Shown one piece after another: positions 28,658 through 39,262 of a DNA stretch of 64,000 nt. Origin of the DNA: Aquibium sp. ELW1220. GTDB taxonomy: Bacteria; Pseudomonadota; Alphaproteobacteria; Rhizobiales; Rhizobiaceae. Numbering within the stretch: the stretch's first letter is position 1; each line of letters opens with the position of its first letter. The DNA lies in assembly GCF_030398385.1 (NCBI RefSeq), contig NZ_JAOAOQ010000011.1:88708-152707 (forward strand), read 5' to 3'. A program made the translations under genes and the position numbers. The notes below the pieces were generated by a model. It saw nothing but the letters and a program-made list of their open reading frames with translations, did no database searches and had not been told where the DNA came from.

Positions 28658-29116
28658 ATGATCGTCTTGAGCCACGCAGAAGCTGAAAAACCCTTCGTCG
28701 AATGCTTTGATTGCCGTTTCCCGTATGGCGATCCATCTGCTTCGACACTTATCAGTCAGGGGTGGAGCATCTCTCTCAATGCGGCCTTTTGTGTTCTCGT
28801 TGAGCTTTGCCACCTTCCTCGACATATTGATGTTGACAGGTGTCGCCTTAAGGAAATTGTCGATGAATGGGCGGCAGGTCCCGACCACCCTATCAAGATG
28901 CCTGTGCTGCACGCGGTTCATGCTCTTGTCGACGGTAATACTCTTCCTTTGGACGAGTGTGTCGATCTGATGAACTATGTGGCAGGTTTTGACGGACAAC
29001 GTGCGGCACTCGCCCTCGTTTATTATGCCGCCGATGCTGACACACCCGAAAGCGACGAAGCGCTGGAGCGGATATATGCAGAGATACTCCAGCGCTGGGA
29101 TATGAATGGGGTTTAG
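28658..29116 (+). CDS. Hypothetical protein in AT-richer region
   Basis: 152 residues from an ATG with GGAAGAATAGG upstream. It contains acidic helices (LDECVDLMNYV, ESDEALERIYAEILQRW) and five cysteines, with no family recognised. Base composition and codon choice differ from the flanking genes (more A/T at third positions), suggesting recent acquisition. An overlapping 178-codon frame on the other strand looks less protein-like. The helical, acidic C-terminus would suit a small adaptor or immunity protein, but nothing shows this. Confidence 0.5.
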   Translation: MIVLSHAEAEKPFVECFDCRFPYGDPSASTLISQGWSISLNAAFCVLVELCHLPRHIDVDRCRLKEIVDEWAAGPDHPIKMPVLHAVHALVDGNTLPLDECVDLMNYVAGFDGQRAALALVYYAADADTPESDEALERIYAEILQRWDMNGV

Positions 29117-29340
29117 TCGTCGTCCCGGCATATCTCCATATGAGATAATCGCAGTTTAAAGCGAAGTAATTATAATTGTCTTGATCTGTTTCATCTAATT
29201 GCCAGGCGCGTTGTTGCGCTTCGTACGGCCACCAGTTCGTGCATGTAAATCAGTTGGAAGCGAACGCACGCCCGCCCCATGTCAGCAGCCTCGCCTGGTC
29301 TAACACCCTGCCTGATGACAATCTGCCGCAGGTCTCCTAC

Positions 29341-30272
<932 letters not shown>

Positions 30273-30276
<4 letters not shown>

Positions 30277-31034
30277 ACATGCGCGCGATCTACGCGATCT
30301 ACCGGCAGGAGATGGCGCGCACCCGCCGCACCCTGCTGCAGAGCATCGTCTCCCCCGTCATCTCCACCGCGCTCTATTTCGTCGTATTCGGCGCGGCCAT
30401 CGGCAGCCGCATCAAGGAGATCGACGGCATTTCCTACGGCGCCTTCATCGTGCCGGGGCTGATCATGCTGTCGCTGCTCACCCAGAGCATCTCCAACGCC
30501 GCCTTCGGCATCTACTTCCCGAAATTCGTCGGCACGATCTACGAGCTCCTGGCCGCGCCGATCTCCTATCTCGAGATCGTCGTCGCCTTCGTCGGGGCTG
30601 CGGCTACCAAGGCGACGATCCTCGGGCTGATCATCCTCGCCACCGCCTTCCTGTTCGTGCCGCTCCGGATCGAGCATCCCTTCGTGATGCTGGTCTTCCT
30701 GGTGCTGACGGCGGTCACCTTCAGCCTGTTCGGCTTCATCATCGGCATCTGGGCCGACAATTTCGAGAAGTTGCAGCTGGTGCCGCTGCTGGTCGTCACG
30801 CCGCTCACATTCCTCGGCGGCAGCTTCTACTCGATCGACATGCTGCCGCCGTTCTGGCGCACGGTCACGCTGTTCAATCCGGTGGTCTATCTGGTCAGCG
30901 GCTTCCGCTGGAGCTTCTTCGGACAGTCGGACGTCAACGTGGTGATCAGCCTCGGCATGACCTTCGCCTTCCTCGCGCTCTGCCTCGGCATCGTCGGCTG
31001 GATCTTCCGCACCGGCTACCGCCTCAAGAACTGA
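30273..31034 (+). CDS. ABC-2 type exporter, membrane permease (YadH-like)
   Basis: 253 residues from the ATG that overlaps the ATPase stop. Six predicted helices, with the ABC-2 signature in the fifth-sixth helix region ([19 protein letters not shown], followed by [13 protein letters not shown]). It forms a homodimeric pore driven by the adjacent ATPase. No terminator with a clear T-run follows at once. Confidence 0.92.
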
Positions 31035-31255
31035 CGCTGCTGCCTTCCTGGCGGCCGTCACGCTTTGCGACGGGCCGATAACCTTCCGTCAACACTCTCC
31101 GCGCAGTGTCGCACATGCCGGTCGCAAGCGATTCGGCCGCAAGGTTGCAGTTCCCGCCGCCTGTTGCGACGCCCCAGTGGACGATCGGCGCGGATCCCGT
31201 GTCGCGTCGGCCAGGGTCACAGTCGCGCTTGCTGCCGGCCAGTAGGAGAGACGTC

Positions 31256-31555
31256 TTGAGCACCGAGTCCGCCGCCGCAGAAATCCGTTCCGACGAGAGC
31301 CGCAGCCGTGTCGTCGTCTTTCCGCTCTGGCGCCGGGCCGATGCGGTTCGCCGCGTGGCGATGAACCTGGCGGTGATCGCCGGGACCGAGGAAGCCGACG
31401 ACTACCGCTACGAAGTCGCCGACCGCTTCTTCGCCGAACTCACGGCGATGGGCGTGGCGGAATTCGAGCAGGACGAACTGGTCGGCGCCTTCTTCCACCA
31501 GGTCGATCTGGCGCTCGAGGTCCTCTACGACGACGTCAGCGAAGGCGCACTCTGA
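31256..31555 (+). CDS. Small acidic protein, possibly DUF6074-like
   Basis: 99 residues from a TTG at 31256, selected because TAGGAGAG lies 6-13 bases upstream; the frame is open from 31106. The sequence begins with a Ser/Glu-rich tail, then VVVFPLWRRADAVRRV and two helical stretches (YEVADRFFAELTAMG, LVGAFFHQVDLALEVLYDD). The F-P-L-x-R-R pattern followed by helices resembles small rhizobial proteins of unknown function. A good intrinsic terminator follows at 31602, which supports a real short transcript. Confidence 0.55.
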   Translation: MSTESAAAEIRSDESRSRVVVFPLWRRADAVRRVAMNLAVIAGTEEADDYRYEVADRFFAELTAMGVAEFEQDELVGAFFHQVDLALEVLYDDVSEGAL

Positions 31556-31601
31556 CGCAACGCCGGCCGCGTCCGCGGACGCGTCACTTTCCAGCTGCCT
31601 C

Positions 31602-31628
31602 AGGCCCTCGCCAGTCGGGGGCCTTTTT
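31602..31628 (+). terminator. Intrinsic terminator after the small protein gene
   Basis: A stem AGGCCC/GGGCCT with a short loop is followed by TTTTT. It sits 46 bp after the stop of the 99-residue protein and points in its direction of transcription. Confidence 0.75.
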
Positions 31629-32073
31629 CATTTCGGCCCCCTGCTCTTTCGGTACGGCCTGGCCGCCGAGGCCGGCTGCCGCCGCATCGCTGCTCCAGAG
31701 CGAATCACCAGGTGATTCTCGTGTCGCGAGATGCGGATCCGGCACCAGATCCGGCCTCCGCGCGGCGGTTGCGGCGGGCGCCGGTTAACGATTGTTGCCA
31801 AATTCTTGCCGCCGCACATGCCAGGCGGAACCCTCGTCATCCCCCCGAAAACAGCTGAAAAAGCAAGGTTTTCGGGCAGATACGCCGTGGCGCGGCGAGC
31901 GCGGTCTGCCGCCTGGGACCGACCGTTAACGTCGATTTACCCTTTGTTAAGCACGTTCATTCACAAAGATTAAGAGGCGGCTATCGGTCTTACCGGCCAA
32001 GGGGATCGATCGCCGATCGGGGTGACAATTCGTCTCGGAATGATGTCCGGGCAGATCATGAAGGGGCCATAGC
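31629..32073. other. Non-coding region upstream of flagellin
   Basis: 445 bp with no convincing gene. The right third is AT-rich (runs such as TTTACCCTTTGTTAAG and CACAAAGATTAAG near 31935-31975) and likely carries the flagellin promoter and 5' leader. A clear sigma-28 consensus was looked for and not found. The last bases AAGGGG are the flagellin ribosome site. Confidence 0.45.
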
Positions 32074-33060
32074 GTGTCCAGTATTCTGACCAACGCCGCA
32101 GCGATGACCGCGCTGAAGAGCCTCCAGGCGACGAACAAGTCTCTGGAGATGACGCAGGCGCGCATTTCCACGGGCTACCGTGTGGGGCAGGCCAGCGACA
32201 ACGCCGCCTACTGGTCGATCGCCACCACGATGCGCTCCGACAACAAGGCGCTCCTGACGGTCCAGGACGCGCTCGGGCTCGGCGCCGCCAAGATCGACAT
32301 CGCCTATACCGGCGTCAGCGAGACCATCAAGGTGGTCGACGAGATCAAGGCCAAGCTGGTGGCGGCCCGCGAGCCCGGCGTCGACCGCTCCAAGATCCAG
32401 GCCGAGATCTCCGCGCTGCAGGGGCAGCTTCTCGGGAACGCCTCGACCTCGTCCTTCGCCGGCGAAAACTGGCTCTCGGTCGACTCCGATTCGACCGACT
32501 ACAATTCCTCGAAGTCGATGGTCGCGTCCTTCACCCGCGCTTCCGACGGCACCGTCTCGGTCTCAACGATCACCATCAGCACCGATTCCATCAAGCTCTT
32601 CGACGCGGCTGCCGAGGTGGCGCCAGCCGGTGTCGGCGACGTGGAGACGGGTGTCGGCATCCTCGATGCCAGCTATGACGAGGACACCGGTCAGCGCATC
32701 ACCAACACGTCGATCTCCACCTTCTCCGTGTCGACGCTCGACATCTCCGCGCTGACCAACAACGCGGCCGACCTCGACATCCTCGACAACTACATCGTCG
32801 GCGTCGACGACGCGATCAGCCGCATGACCATCGCCGCCAGCGATCTCGGCGCTGCCAAGAAGCGCGTCGACCTGCAGGTCGACTTCGTCAGCAACCTGAT
32901 GGACGCGATCGACCGCGGCGTCGGGTCGCTGGTCGACGCCAACATGAACGAGGAGTCGACCCGTCTCCAGGCACTGCAGGTGCAGCAGCAGCTGGGCATC
33001 CAGGGCCTGTCGATCGCCAACGCCAGCGTCCAGGGCATCCTCTCGCTCTTCCAAGGATAA
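32074..33060 (+). CDS. Flagellin
   Basis: 328 residues from a GTG with AAGGGG 9 bases upstream. The conserved D0/D1 N-terminus (SILTNAAAMTALKSLQATN, ISTGYRVGQASDNAAYWSI) and C-terminus (LQVQQQLGIQGLSIANASV, then a short tail) flank a short variable centre rich in Ser, Thr and Asp. This is the rhizobial short-flagellin type, secreted by the flagellar type III system and assembled into the filament. No other flagellar structural gene lies in the window; the gene precedes the chemotaxis operon. A strong hairpin follows at 33115. Confidence 0.95.
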   Translation: MSSILTNAAAMTALKSLQATNKSLEMTQARISTGYRVGQASDNAAYWSIATTMRSDNKALLTVQDALGLGAAKIDIAYTGVSETIKVVDEIKAKLVAAREPGVDRSKIQAEISALQGQLLGNASTSSFAGENWLSVDSDSTDYNSSKSMVASFTRASDGTVSVSTITISTDSIKLFDAAAEVAPAGVGDVETGVGILDASYDEDTGQRITNTSISTFSVSTLDISALTNNAADLDILDNYIVGVDDAISRMTIAASDLGAAKKRVDLQVDFVSNLMDAIDRGVGSLVDANMNEESTRLQALQVQQQLGIQGLSIANASVQGILSLFQG

Positions 33061-33070
33061 CGCGACCGCC

Positions 33071-33089
33071 GCGGCCCGACGCGGGCCGC
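33071..33089. other. GC-rich hairpin after flagellin
   Basis: GCGGCCC-gacgc-GGGCCGC starts 10 bp after the flagellin stop. It has no T-run. It may protect the mRNA 3' end or act with the larger hairpin at 33115. Confidence 0.5.
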
Positions 33090-33114
33090 GCGCCGCCTTC
33101 ATCCCCGCCTTTCG

Positions 33115-33155
33115 CGAACCCGCATCGGAACCCGGTTGGTTCCGCTGCGGGTTCG
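33115..33155 (+). terminator. Large hairpin downstream of flagellin
   Basis: Nested perfect arms: CGAACCCGCA/TGCGGGTTCG outside and CGGAACC/GGTTCCG inside, with a CGGTT loop. One unpaired base on each side separates the two stems. A weak T-rich stretch (CGTTTCGTCCT) follows. It is the likely end of the flagellin transcript and separates it from the che operon; 229 bp then remain before the receptor start. Confidence 0.6.
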
Positions 33156-33384
33156 TCGCGTTTCGTCCTGCCCACACTGTGGCACGGGGCCGCAAGCGCG
33201 CTGCCCGGCGAAAAAATGGTTTCGATGGCAGCGGTTGGCCATGCACCGTTAAGAGGGGTTAAACTATTGCATGGCAAGTCTAGGTCTCGGTTGCTTGGCG
33301 GACATCGCCAAAGGCATGACGCCGCGAAACCGACGCCGGTCGTACCGGGATGTACAGATATCGCGCCCTGGGGGACTCAAGGGG

Positions 33385-34995
33385 ATGGCGAACGCCCGGA
33401 CTTACGACCACGATATTTCTGCACGCCTGGAGTTCATGGGACTCGATGCGGCGGCGCGAGCGAATCTGAAAAAGCTCAAGCCGGTAATCGCAGGAGCCGT
33501 GGACGAGGCTCTCGACGCCTTCTACGCCAAGGCGCGCGCCAATCCTTCCACGAGCCGGCACTTCACCGGCGACGACCACGTCGCCAGCGCCAAGCGCCGC
33601 CAGACGTCGCACTGGACCGTCATCGCCGAAGGGGATTACGGCGACGCCTACGCCCGTGCCGTGCTGGCAATCGGCAACACCCATGCTCGCCTCGGCCTCG
33701 AGCCGCGCTGGTACATCGGCGGCTACGCGCTGATCGCCGAGAAGCTGTTCGATGCCATCGTCGCCGAACATTGGCCGCGCTTCAGCGTCGGCGGCGGTCC
33801 GAAGTCCGCGATGGCCGCTTCGGTCAGCAGCCTGATGAAGGCCGTCCTGCTGGACATGGACCTCGCCATCTCGACCTATCTCGATGCGCTCGACCAGGAT
33901 CGCCAGCGGCTCGACCGTGAGGCACGCGAGACGCGCGAACGGCAGGACCGCGCCATGGCGTCGATCAGCCGTGCGCTGTCCGATCTCGCCCAGGGCGACC
34001 TGCGGGTGCGGATCAGCGAGCCGCTGGCGCCGGAATTCGAGCAGATCCGCGCCGACTTCAACGCCACGGCCGGCGCGCTGGAAAACGCAATCGAGAAGGT
34101 TTCGGCCGCAGCGGTCGGGATCGGCGGCAGCTGCGACGAGATCGGCCAGGCCTCGGACGACCTGTCCCGCCGCACCGAGCAGCAGGCTGCGAGCCTCGAG
34201 GAAACCGCCGCGGCGGTGGAGGAACTGACAGCCAGCGTCCGCCGCGCAGCTGAAGGCGCCCACGTCGCCGCCCAGAAGGTGATCGCCGCCCGCAAGGAAG
34301 CGGAGAATTCCGGCTCGATCATGCAGGAGGCGGTGCGCGCCATGAGCGGCATCGAGAAGTCGTCGCGCGAGATCTCGCAGATCATCGGCGTCATCGACGA
34401 AATCGCCTTCCAGACCAATCTTCTGGCGCTCAACGCCGGCGTCGAGGCCGCCCGGGCGGGGGATGCCGGGCGCGGCTTCGCCGTCGTCGCGCAGGAGGTC
34501 CGCGGACTGGCGCAGCGCTCGGCCGAGGCCGCCAAGGAAATCAAGGGCCTGATCCAGACGAGCTCGGCTCAGGTGGACGACGGCGTCAAGCTGATCGACG
34601 AAACCGGGAAAGTCGCCGAGCGGATCGTCCGCCAGGTTATCGAGATCGATTCCCTCGTCGCCGAAATGGCGTCCTCGACCAAGGAACAGTCCACCGGGCT
34701 GTCGGAGATCAACACCGCCGTCTCGCTGATGGACCAGGCCACGCAGCAGAACGCGGCAATGGTGGAGCAGACCACCGCGGCCGTGCACTCGCTCCGCACG
34801 GAGGCAGGCGAACTGGTCCGCTCCATCGCCGGTTTCAGCATCAGCGCTTCCGCACCGGCCGGTGGCGCCCGGTCTTCGAGATCCGGGAAGGCGCCGCCTC
34901 GCGGTGTCGCCCCGCGGCAGGCTTCGGCGCCCGCCGCGCACGGCTCCGCCGCTCTGAAGGTGGTCGCCGAGGCGGACGGGTGGGAAGAGTTCTGA
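33385..34995 (+). CDS. Soluble globin-coupled chemoreceptor (IcpA/HemAT type)
   Basis: 536 residues from the ATG at 33385; the frame is open to 33271 but the globin domain begins here. Residues 1-160 are a protoglobin/globin-coupled sensor domain with the proximal heme ligand His100 in [17 protein letters not shown]. There is no membrane segment. A HAMP-like linker ([10 protein letters not shown]) leads to the methyl-accepting signalling domain with its hairpin tip [22 protein letters not shown]. The last five residues, GWEEF, match the x-W-x-x-F pentapeptide that tethers CheR/CheB. It heads the che operon, where rhizobial IcpA receptors lie, so it is probably an oxygen or redox sensor for aerotaxis. 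Confidence 0.92.
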   Translation: MANARTYDHDISARLEFMGLDAAARANLKKLKPVIAGAVDEALDAFYAKARANPSTSRHFTGDDHVASAKRRQTSHWTVIAEGDYGDAYARAVLAIGNTHARLGLEPRWYIGGYALIAEKLFDAIVAEHWPRFSVGGGPKSAMAASVSSLMKAVLLDMDLAISTYLDALDQDRQRLDREARETRERQDRAMASISRALSDLAQGDLRVRISEPLAPEFEQIRADFNATAGALENAIEKVSAAAVGIGGSCDEIGQASDDLSRRTEQQAASLEETAAAVEELTASVRRAAEGAHVAAQKVIAARKEAENSGSIMQEAVRAMSGIEKSSREISQIIGVIDEIAFQTNLLALNAGVEAARAGDAGRGFAVVAQEVRGLAQRSAEAAKEIKGLIQTSSAQVDDGVKLIDETGKVAERIVRQVIEIDSLVAEMASSTKEQSTGLSEINTAVSLMDQATQQNAAMVEQTTAAVHSLRTEAGELVRSIAGFSISASAPAGGARSSRSGKAPPRGVAPRQASAPAAHGSAALKVVAEADGWEEF

Positions 34996-35014
34996 GTCTC
35001 CAGAGGAATTGTGA

Positions 35015-35302
35015 ATGAAACAAGCCATGTCCACCACATTGGCCTTGCCGCCTGTCCTCGACATCACGGCGGCCGGTCCACTTGCTTCCGAATTCCTCCG
35101 TGCCCGGGGGAAGGACGTTTCGATCGATGCGTCGAAGGTCGAACGCGTCGGCGCGCAGTGCATCCAGGTCCTGCTTTCGGCAGTGGCTACCTGGACTCTC
35201 GACGGAATGGAATTCGACCTCGCGAACCCCTCCGCCGCGCTTGTGGAAGGCCTCGACATCGCGGGGCTGGAGCCGGCCAACTTTATTGCAAGGAACGCTT
35301 GA
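35015..35302 (+). CDS. STAS-domain chemotaxis protein (CheS/orf2 position)
   Basis: 95 residues; a second ATG at 35027 is also possible. A single STAS-like fold: PPVLDITAAGPLASEFLRA, VSIDASKVERVGAQCIQVLLSA and a C-terminal helix. The anti-sigma-antagonist Ser region reads KVERVGAQC, with Ser replaced, so phosphorylation as in SpoIIAA is unlikely. Its place between the receptor and cheY1 is that of rhizobial orf2/CheS, reported to help CheA act as a phosphate sink for CheY1-P. The identity with CheS is inferred from position and size. The cheY1 start follows the stop by 1 base. Confidence 0.8.
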   Translation: MKQAMSTTLALPPVLDITAAGPLASEFLRARGKDVSIDASKVERVGAQCIQVLLSAVATWTLDGMEFDLANPSAALVEGLDIAGLEPANFIARNA

Positions 35303-35303
35303 G

Positions 35304-35669
35304 ATGACGAAAACGGTACTGACTGTAGACGACTCCCGCACGATCCGCGAAATGCTTCGTGCCGCGCTGACGGAAGCCGGCATGAACGTGCTGCAGGCCG
35401 AGGACGGCGTGCATGGCCTCGAAGTGCTCGACGGCGCGATGCCCGATGTCATCGTGACCGACATCAACATGCCGCGGATGGATGGCTTCGGCTTCATCGA
35501 GGCGGTGCGCGGCAGCACCAAGCATCGGGCGATCCCGATCCTGGTCCTGACCACCGAGAGCGTCGACGACAAGAAGGACCGCGCCCGCCGCCTCGGCGCC
35601 ACGGGCTGGATCGTCAAGCCGTTCGACCCTGCCAAGCTGGTCAACGCAATCAACCGCGTCGCGGCCTGA
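35304..35669 (+). CDS. cheY1: Chemotaxis response regulator CheY1
   Basis: 121-residue single receiver domain. Acidic pocket D9/D10, phospho-acceptor Asp53 in VTDINMP, switch Thr in LVLTTES and Lys in WIVKPFD. In rhizobia, CheY1 competes for phosphate from CheA and drains signal from CheY2, the motor-binding regulator. Its place directly before cheA matches the sinorhizobial operon. Confidence 0.92.
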   Translation: MTKTVLTVDDSRTIREMLRAALTEAGMNVLQAEDGVHGLEVLDGAMPDVIVTDINMPRMDGFGFIEAVRGSTKHRAIPILVLTTESVDDKKDRARRLGATGWIVKPFDPAKLVNAINRVAA

Positions 35670-35697
35670 TCAAACAGAAGACCGGGGGAGCTTGCCA

Positions 35698-37857
35698 GTG
35701 GATACCATGGCGGCAATCAAGCAGACGTTCTTTCAGGAATGCGAGGAGCAGCTCGCGGAACTGGAAACGGGCCTGCTTGCGATCGAAAGCGAAGAGCACG
35801 ACACCGACACCATCAACGCGGTGTTCCGAGCGGTCCACTCGATCAAGGGCGGCGCCGGCGCGTTCGGCCTCGAGGAGCTGGTCCGCTTCGCCCACACGTT
35901 CGAGACGACGCTCGATCTGGTCCGCAGCGGGCAGATCCAGCCGGACGCGGGACTGCTCAAACTCATGCTGCGGTCGTCCGACATCCTGGCCGATCTCGTG
36001 CGCTTCTCCCGCGATGGCGGAGAGATGGACGAGAGCCGCGTCTCCCAGATCCACGAGGAGCTGACCCGCGCGGCCCAGCCCGGTGGCACCCCGGCAGCGT
36101 CAGCCGCGCCAGCAGCGGCTCCTTCGTTCACGCCGCCGGCCGCCTTCGACGCTGGCAGCGACGACGACGACTTCGTGCCGATCACGATCAATTTCGACGA
36201 CATCCTGGGCGGCGGAGAGCCGGCGGTCGAGGAGCAGGTCTTCGTGGTCAGCTTCCGGCCGAAGCCGGAGCTCTATGCAAAGGCCAACGACGCCATCAAG
36301 CTGCTGCGCGAGATCCGCGCGCTCGGCGACGCCGACGTCGCCTGCGACATCTCGGAAGTGCCGCTGCTGACGGAGCTCGATCCGGAAGGCGCCTACCTCT
36401 CCTGGACGATCCGGCTCGGCTCGGACGTCACCGAGGCGCAGGTCCGCGAAGTCTTCGAATTCGTCGAGTTCGACTGCGACGTGTCCGTCACCGCCGAGCC
36501 GAAGGTGGATCCTAACTTCGAGTTCGTCCCGGCCCCGGTTGCCGAGACCCGGGAACCCGTGCCGGCGCTTGCCGATGACGGGCCGCTGATCCCCGAGTCG
36601 GTGCTGGCCAAGATCGCGCAGGTGAATGCCGAGCCCGCCAAGGCCTCGCCCGCGGCTGCCGCAAACCAGGCACAGCCGGCCCAGCAGGCCCAGACCACGA
36701 TCCGCGTCGACCTCGACCGCGTCGATCGCCTGATCGACCTCGTCGGCGAGCTCGTCATCAACCAGTCGATGCTGTCGCAGCGCGTCACCGAAGCCGGCAT
36801 CGCGCGGCTGTCGGAGGTCGCGGTCGGTCTCGACGACCTCGAGCAGCTGACCCGCGAGATCCAGGATTCGGTGATGGCGATCCGCGCCCAGCCGGTCCGG
36901 CCGATCTTCCAGCGCATGTCGCGCGTGGTTCGAGAAGTGGCCGACATGGTGGGCAAGTCCGTCCGCCTCGTCACCGAGGGCGAGAACTGCGAGGTCGACA
37001 AGACCGTCATCGAGCGGCTGGCCGACCCGCTCACCCACATGATCCGTAACGCTGTCGATCACGGCCTCGAGAAGCCCGAGGATCGCATCAAGGCCGGCAA
37101 GCCGGAACAGGGCGTGGTGCGCATGACCGCCGCCCACCGTTCGGGCCGTGTCATCATCGAGGTGTCCGACGACGGCGCCGGCATCAACCGCGCCCGCGTC
37201 AAGGAGATCGCCATCAAGCGCGGCGTGATCGAACCCGGCGTGCCGCTGTCCGACAGCGAGATCGACGACCTGATCTTCGCACCCGGCTTCTCCACGGCAA
37301 GCACGGTGTCGGACGTGTCCGGCCGCGGCGTCGGAATGGACGTCGTCAAGCGCTCGATCCAGGCGCTCGGCGGACGCATCTCGATCTCGTCGAAGCCGGG
37401 GCAGGGCACGACCTTCACGCTCAGCCTGCCGCTGACGCTCGCCGTCCTCGACGGCATGGTGGTGACGGTGGCGGGCCAGACGCTGGTGGTGCCGCTCACC
37501 GCCATCGTCGAGACGCTGCAGCCGAAGGGACCGGAAGTGCACGGGCTCGGCGAACGCGCCAAGGTCATCGCGATCCGCGGCTCGTTCATCCCGCTCATCG
37601 ATGTCGGCTACAAGCTCGGCTACCGCTACGAGGAGGCCGATCCGCTGAACAGCGTCGCCATCATGGTGGAGTCCGAGAACCGGGCGCAGAGCGCGCTCAT
37701 GGTCGACGGCATCATCGGCCAGCAGCAGGTCGTCATCAAGAGCCTCGAAACCAACTATGGCCAGGTCTTCGGCGTGGCCGCCGCAACCATCCTCGGCGAC
37801 GGCCGGGTCGCCGTCATTCTCGACGTCGACGCCATCGTCGCCGGCAACCGCTCCTAG
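35698..37857 (+). CDS. cheA: Chemotaxis histidine kinase CheA
   Basis: 719 residues from the GTG at 35698. GGGGAG lies 7 bases upstream, and this start gives the usual N-terminus before [17 protein letters not shown]. Domains: HPt/P1 with phospho-His47 in [14 protein letters not shown]2-like acidic linker region with two CheY-binding-type folds (about 190-270); P3 dimerisation (about 335-400, [19 protein letters not shown]); P4 ATPase with N box [13 protein letters not shown]1 VSDDGAGIN and G2 [10 protein letters not shown]5 CheW-like at the C-terminus. It phosphorylates CheY1, CheY2 and CheB. Confidence 0.95.
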   Translation: MDTMAAIKQTFFQECEEQLAELETGLLAIESEEHDTDTINAVFRAVHSIKGGAGAFGLEELVRFAHTFETTLDLVRSGQIQPDAGLLKLMLRSSDILADLVRFSRDGGEMDESRVSQIHEELTRAAQPGGTPAASAAPAAAPSFTPPAAFDAGSDDDDFVPITINFDDILGGGEPAVEEQVFVVSFRPKPELYAKANDAIKLLREIRALGDADVACDISEVPLLTELDPEGAYLSWTIRLGSDVTEAQVREVFEFVEFDCDVSVTAEPKVDPNFEFVPAPVAETREPVPALADDGPLIPESVLAKIAQVNAEPAKASPAAAANQAQPAQQAQTTIRVDLDRVDRLIDLVGELVINQSMLSQRVTEAGIARLSEVAVGLDDLEQLTREIQDSVMAIRAQPVRPIFQRMSRVVREVADMVGKSVRLVTEGENCEVDKTVIERLADPLTHMIRNAVDHGLEKPEDRIKAGKPEQGVVRMTAAHRSGRVIIEVSDDGAGINRARVKEIAIKRGVIEPGVPLSDSEIDDLIFAPGFSTASTVSDVSGRGVGMDVVKRSIQALGGRISISSKPGQGTTFTLSLPLTLAVLDGMVVTVAGQTLVVPLTAIVETLQPKGPEVHGLGERAKVIAIRGSFIPLIDVGYKLGYRYEEADPLNSVAIMVESENRAQSALMVDGIIGQQQVVIKSLETNYGQVFGVAAATILGDGRVAVILDVDAIVAGNRS

Positions 37858-37898
37858 TCGGCGAAAGCCGGGCACGCCCAAGAAAGAGGAACGCAGCA

Positions 37899-38375
37899 AT
37901 GATGCACGTCAAGGAACACGACCTGTCGAAGAACAGCGAGCTCATCGCCTTCCGTCTCGGAGGCCAGGAGTTCTGCGTCGACATCATGTCCGTCCGCGAT
38001 ATCCGCGGCTGGACGCCAACCACCCCGCTGCCGCACTCGCCCGGCTACGTGAAGGGCGTCATCAACCTGCGCGGCTCGGTGCTGCCGGTGATCGACCTCG
38101 CCGCGCGCCTCGGCTTCCGCTCCACGGAACCGACCGCCCGGCACGTCATCATCGTGACGCAGGTCGGCAACCAGTCGGTCGGTCTCCTGGTCGACGCGGT
38201 CTCCGACATCCTCACCATCAACGCCGACACCATCCAGCCGACGCCCGACGTGGCGTCCGAACTGGCGCGGGCCTTCATGAAGGGCGTGCTGGCGATCGAG
38301 GGCCGGATGATCAGCCTGATCGGGCTCGACAGCGTGCTGCAGTCGACCCGCGAGAACTCGGGATTCCTGAATTGA
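37899..38375 (+). CDS. cheW: Chemotaxis coupling protein CheW
   Basis: 158 residues with GAGGAA upstream. One CheW/SH3-like domain: [34 protein letters not shown] and [11 protein letters not shown]. It links receptors to CheA P5. Its stop overlaps the TTG start of cheR (TTGA). Confidence 0.94.
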   Translation: MMHVKEHDLSKNSELIAFRLGGQEFCVDIMSVRDIRGWTPTTPLPHSPGYVKGVINLRGSVLPVIDLAARLGFRSTEPTARHVIIVTQVGNQSVGLLVDAVSDILTINADTIQPTPDVASELARAFMKGVLAIEGRMISLIGLDSVLQSTRENSGFLN

Positions 38376-39262
38376 AATCCACCGCCGCGTCCCTGTCGGG
38401 TGGGATCGTTCCCGGGGAATACCTGCTGACGGCGGAGGATTTCCGCCAGATCGCAGAAATCCTCCACGATCACGCCGGCATCCAGCTCACGGAAACCAAG
38501 GCCGCGCTCGTCTACGCGCGGCTGGCCAAGCGCCTTCGGGCGCTCGGGCTGGAGAGTTTCCGGGATTATTGCGCCTATGTCGCCAAGTCCGACGGACTGG
38601 ACGAGCGGCAGCGCATGGTCGCGGCGCTGACGACAAACGTCACCAAGTTCTTCCGCGAGGCGCATCATTTCGAGCACCTCAAGCGCACGGTCCTGCCGCC
38701 GCTGCTGGAGGCCGCGCGACGTGGCGCGCCGGTGCGGATCTGGTCGGCCGGCTGCTCGAACGGGCAGGAGGCCTACTCTGCCGCGCTGGTGATCCTGTCG
38801 ATGATGCCGGACGTCGGCCGTCACGACGTCAAGATCCTCGCCTCCGACATCGATCCCAACATGATCGCCGAGGGCAAGGCGGCGGTCTATCCGGACCAGG
38901 CGCTCACCGACGTGCCGCCCGAGCTGAAGAAGCGCTGGCTGCATCGCGCGCCGGGCGGATATGGCGACCAGCAGCTCTGGCGGGTCGCCGACGAGGCGCG
39001 CAACCTGGTCGCGTTCCGCGAACTCAACCTGTTCGCAAAGTGGCCGATGCAGCGCAAGTTCGACGTCATCTTCTGCCGCAACGTCGTCATCTATTTCGAC
39101 AAGATCAAGCAGGCGTCCCTGTGGACGCGCTTTTCCGAGGCGCTGAAGCCCGACGGCTGGCTCTACATCGGCCATTCCGAACGGGTTTCCGGACCCTCGG
39201 CAGACAATTTTGTCAGCGACGGGATCACGACCTGGCGCCATTCAAAGGGGGGTGCACGATGA
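38372..39262 (+). CDS. cheR: Chemoreceptor methyltransferase CheR
   Basis: 296 residues from a TTG at 38372 that overlaps the cheW stop by 4 bp. N-terminal helical domain, then the SAM-binding fold: [45 protein letters not shown] and YIGHSERV. It methylates receptor glutamates. The GWEEF tail of the globin receptor could tether it. The cheB start overlaps its stop by 4 bp. Confidence 0.94.
   Translation: MKSTAASLSGGIVPGEYLLTAEDFRQIAEILHDHAGIQLTETKAALVYARLAKRLRALGLESFRDYCAYVAKSDGLDERQRMVAALTTNVTKFFREAHHFEHLKRTVLPPLLEAARRGAPVRIWSAGCSNGQEAYSAALVILSMMPDVGRHDVKILASDIDPNMIAEGKAAVYPDQALTDVPPELKKRWLHRAPGGYGDQQLWRVADEARNLVAFRELNLFAKWPMQRKFDVIFCRNVVIYFDKIKQASLWTRFSEALKPDGWLYIGHSERVSGPSADNFVSDGITTWRHSKGGAR

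Noticed and set aside
28595..29131. 178-codon minus-strand frame over the hypothetical gene at 28658
   Set aside because: Both frames lack known domains, but the plus frame has a ribosome site and a more protein-like helical, acidic composition; the minus frame was left out.
31074..31082. GCCGATAA sequence resembling a sigma-28 -10 box near the flagellin gene
   Set aside because: No TAAA-type -35 at about 15 bp spacing, and it lies about 1 kb from flagellin and upstream of a different small gene.
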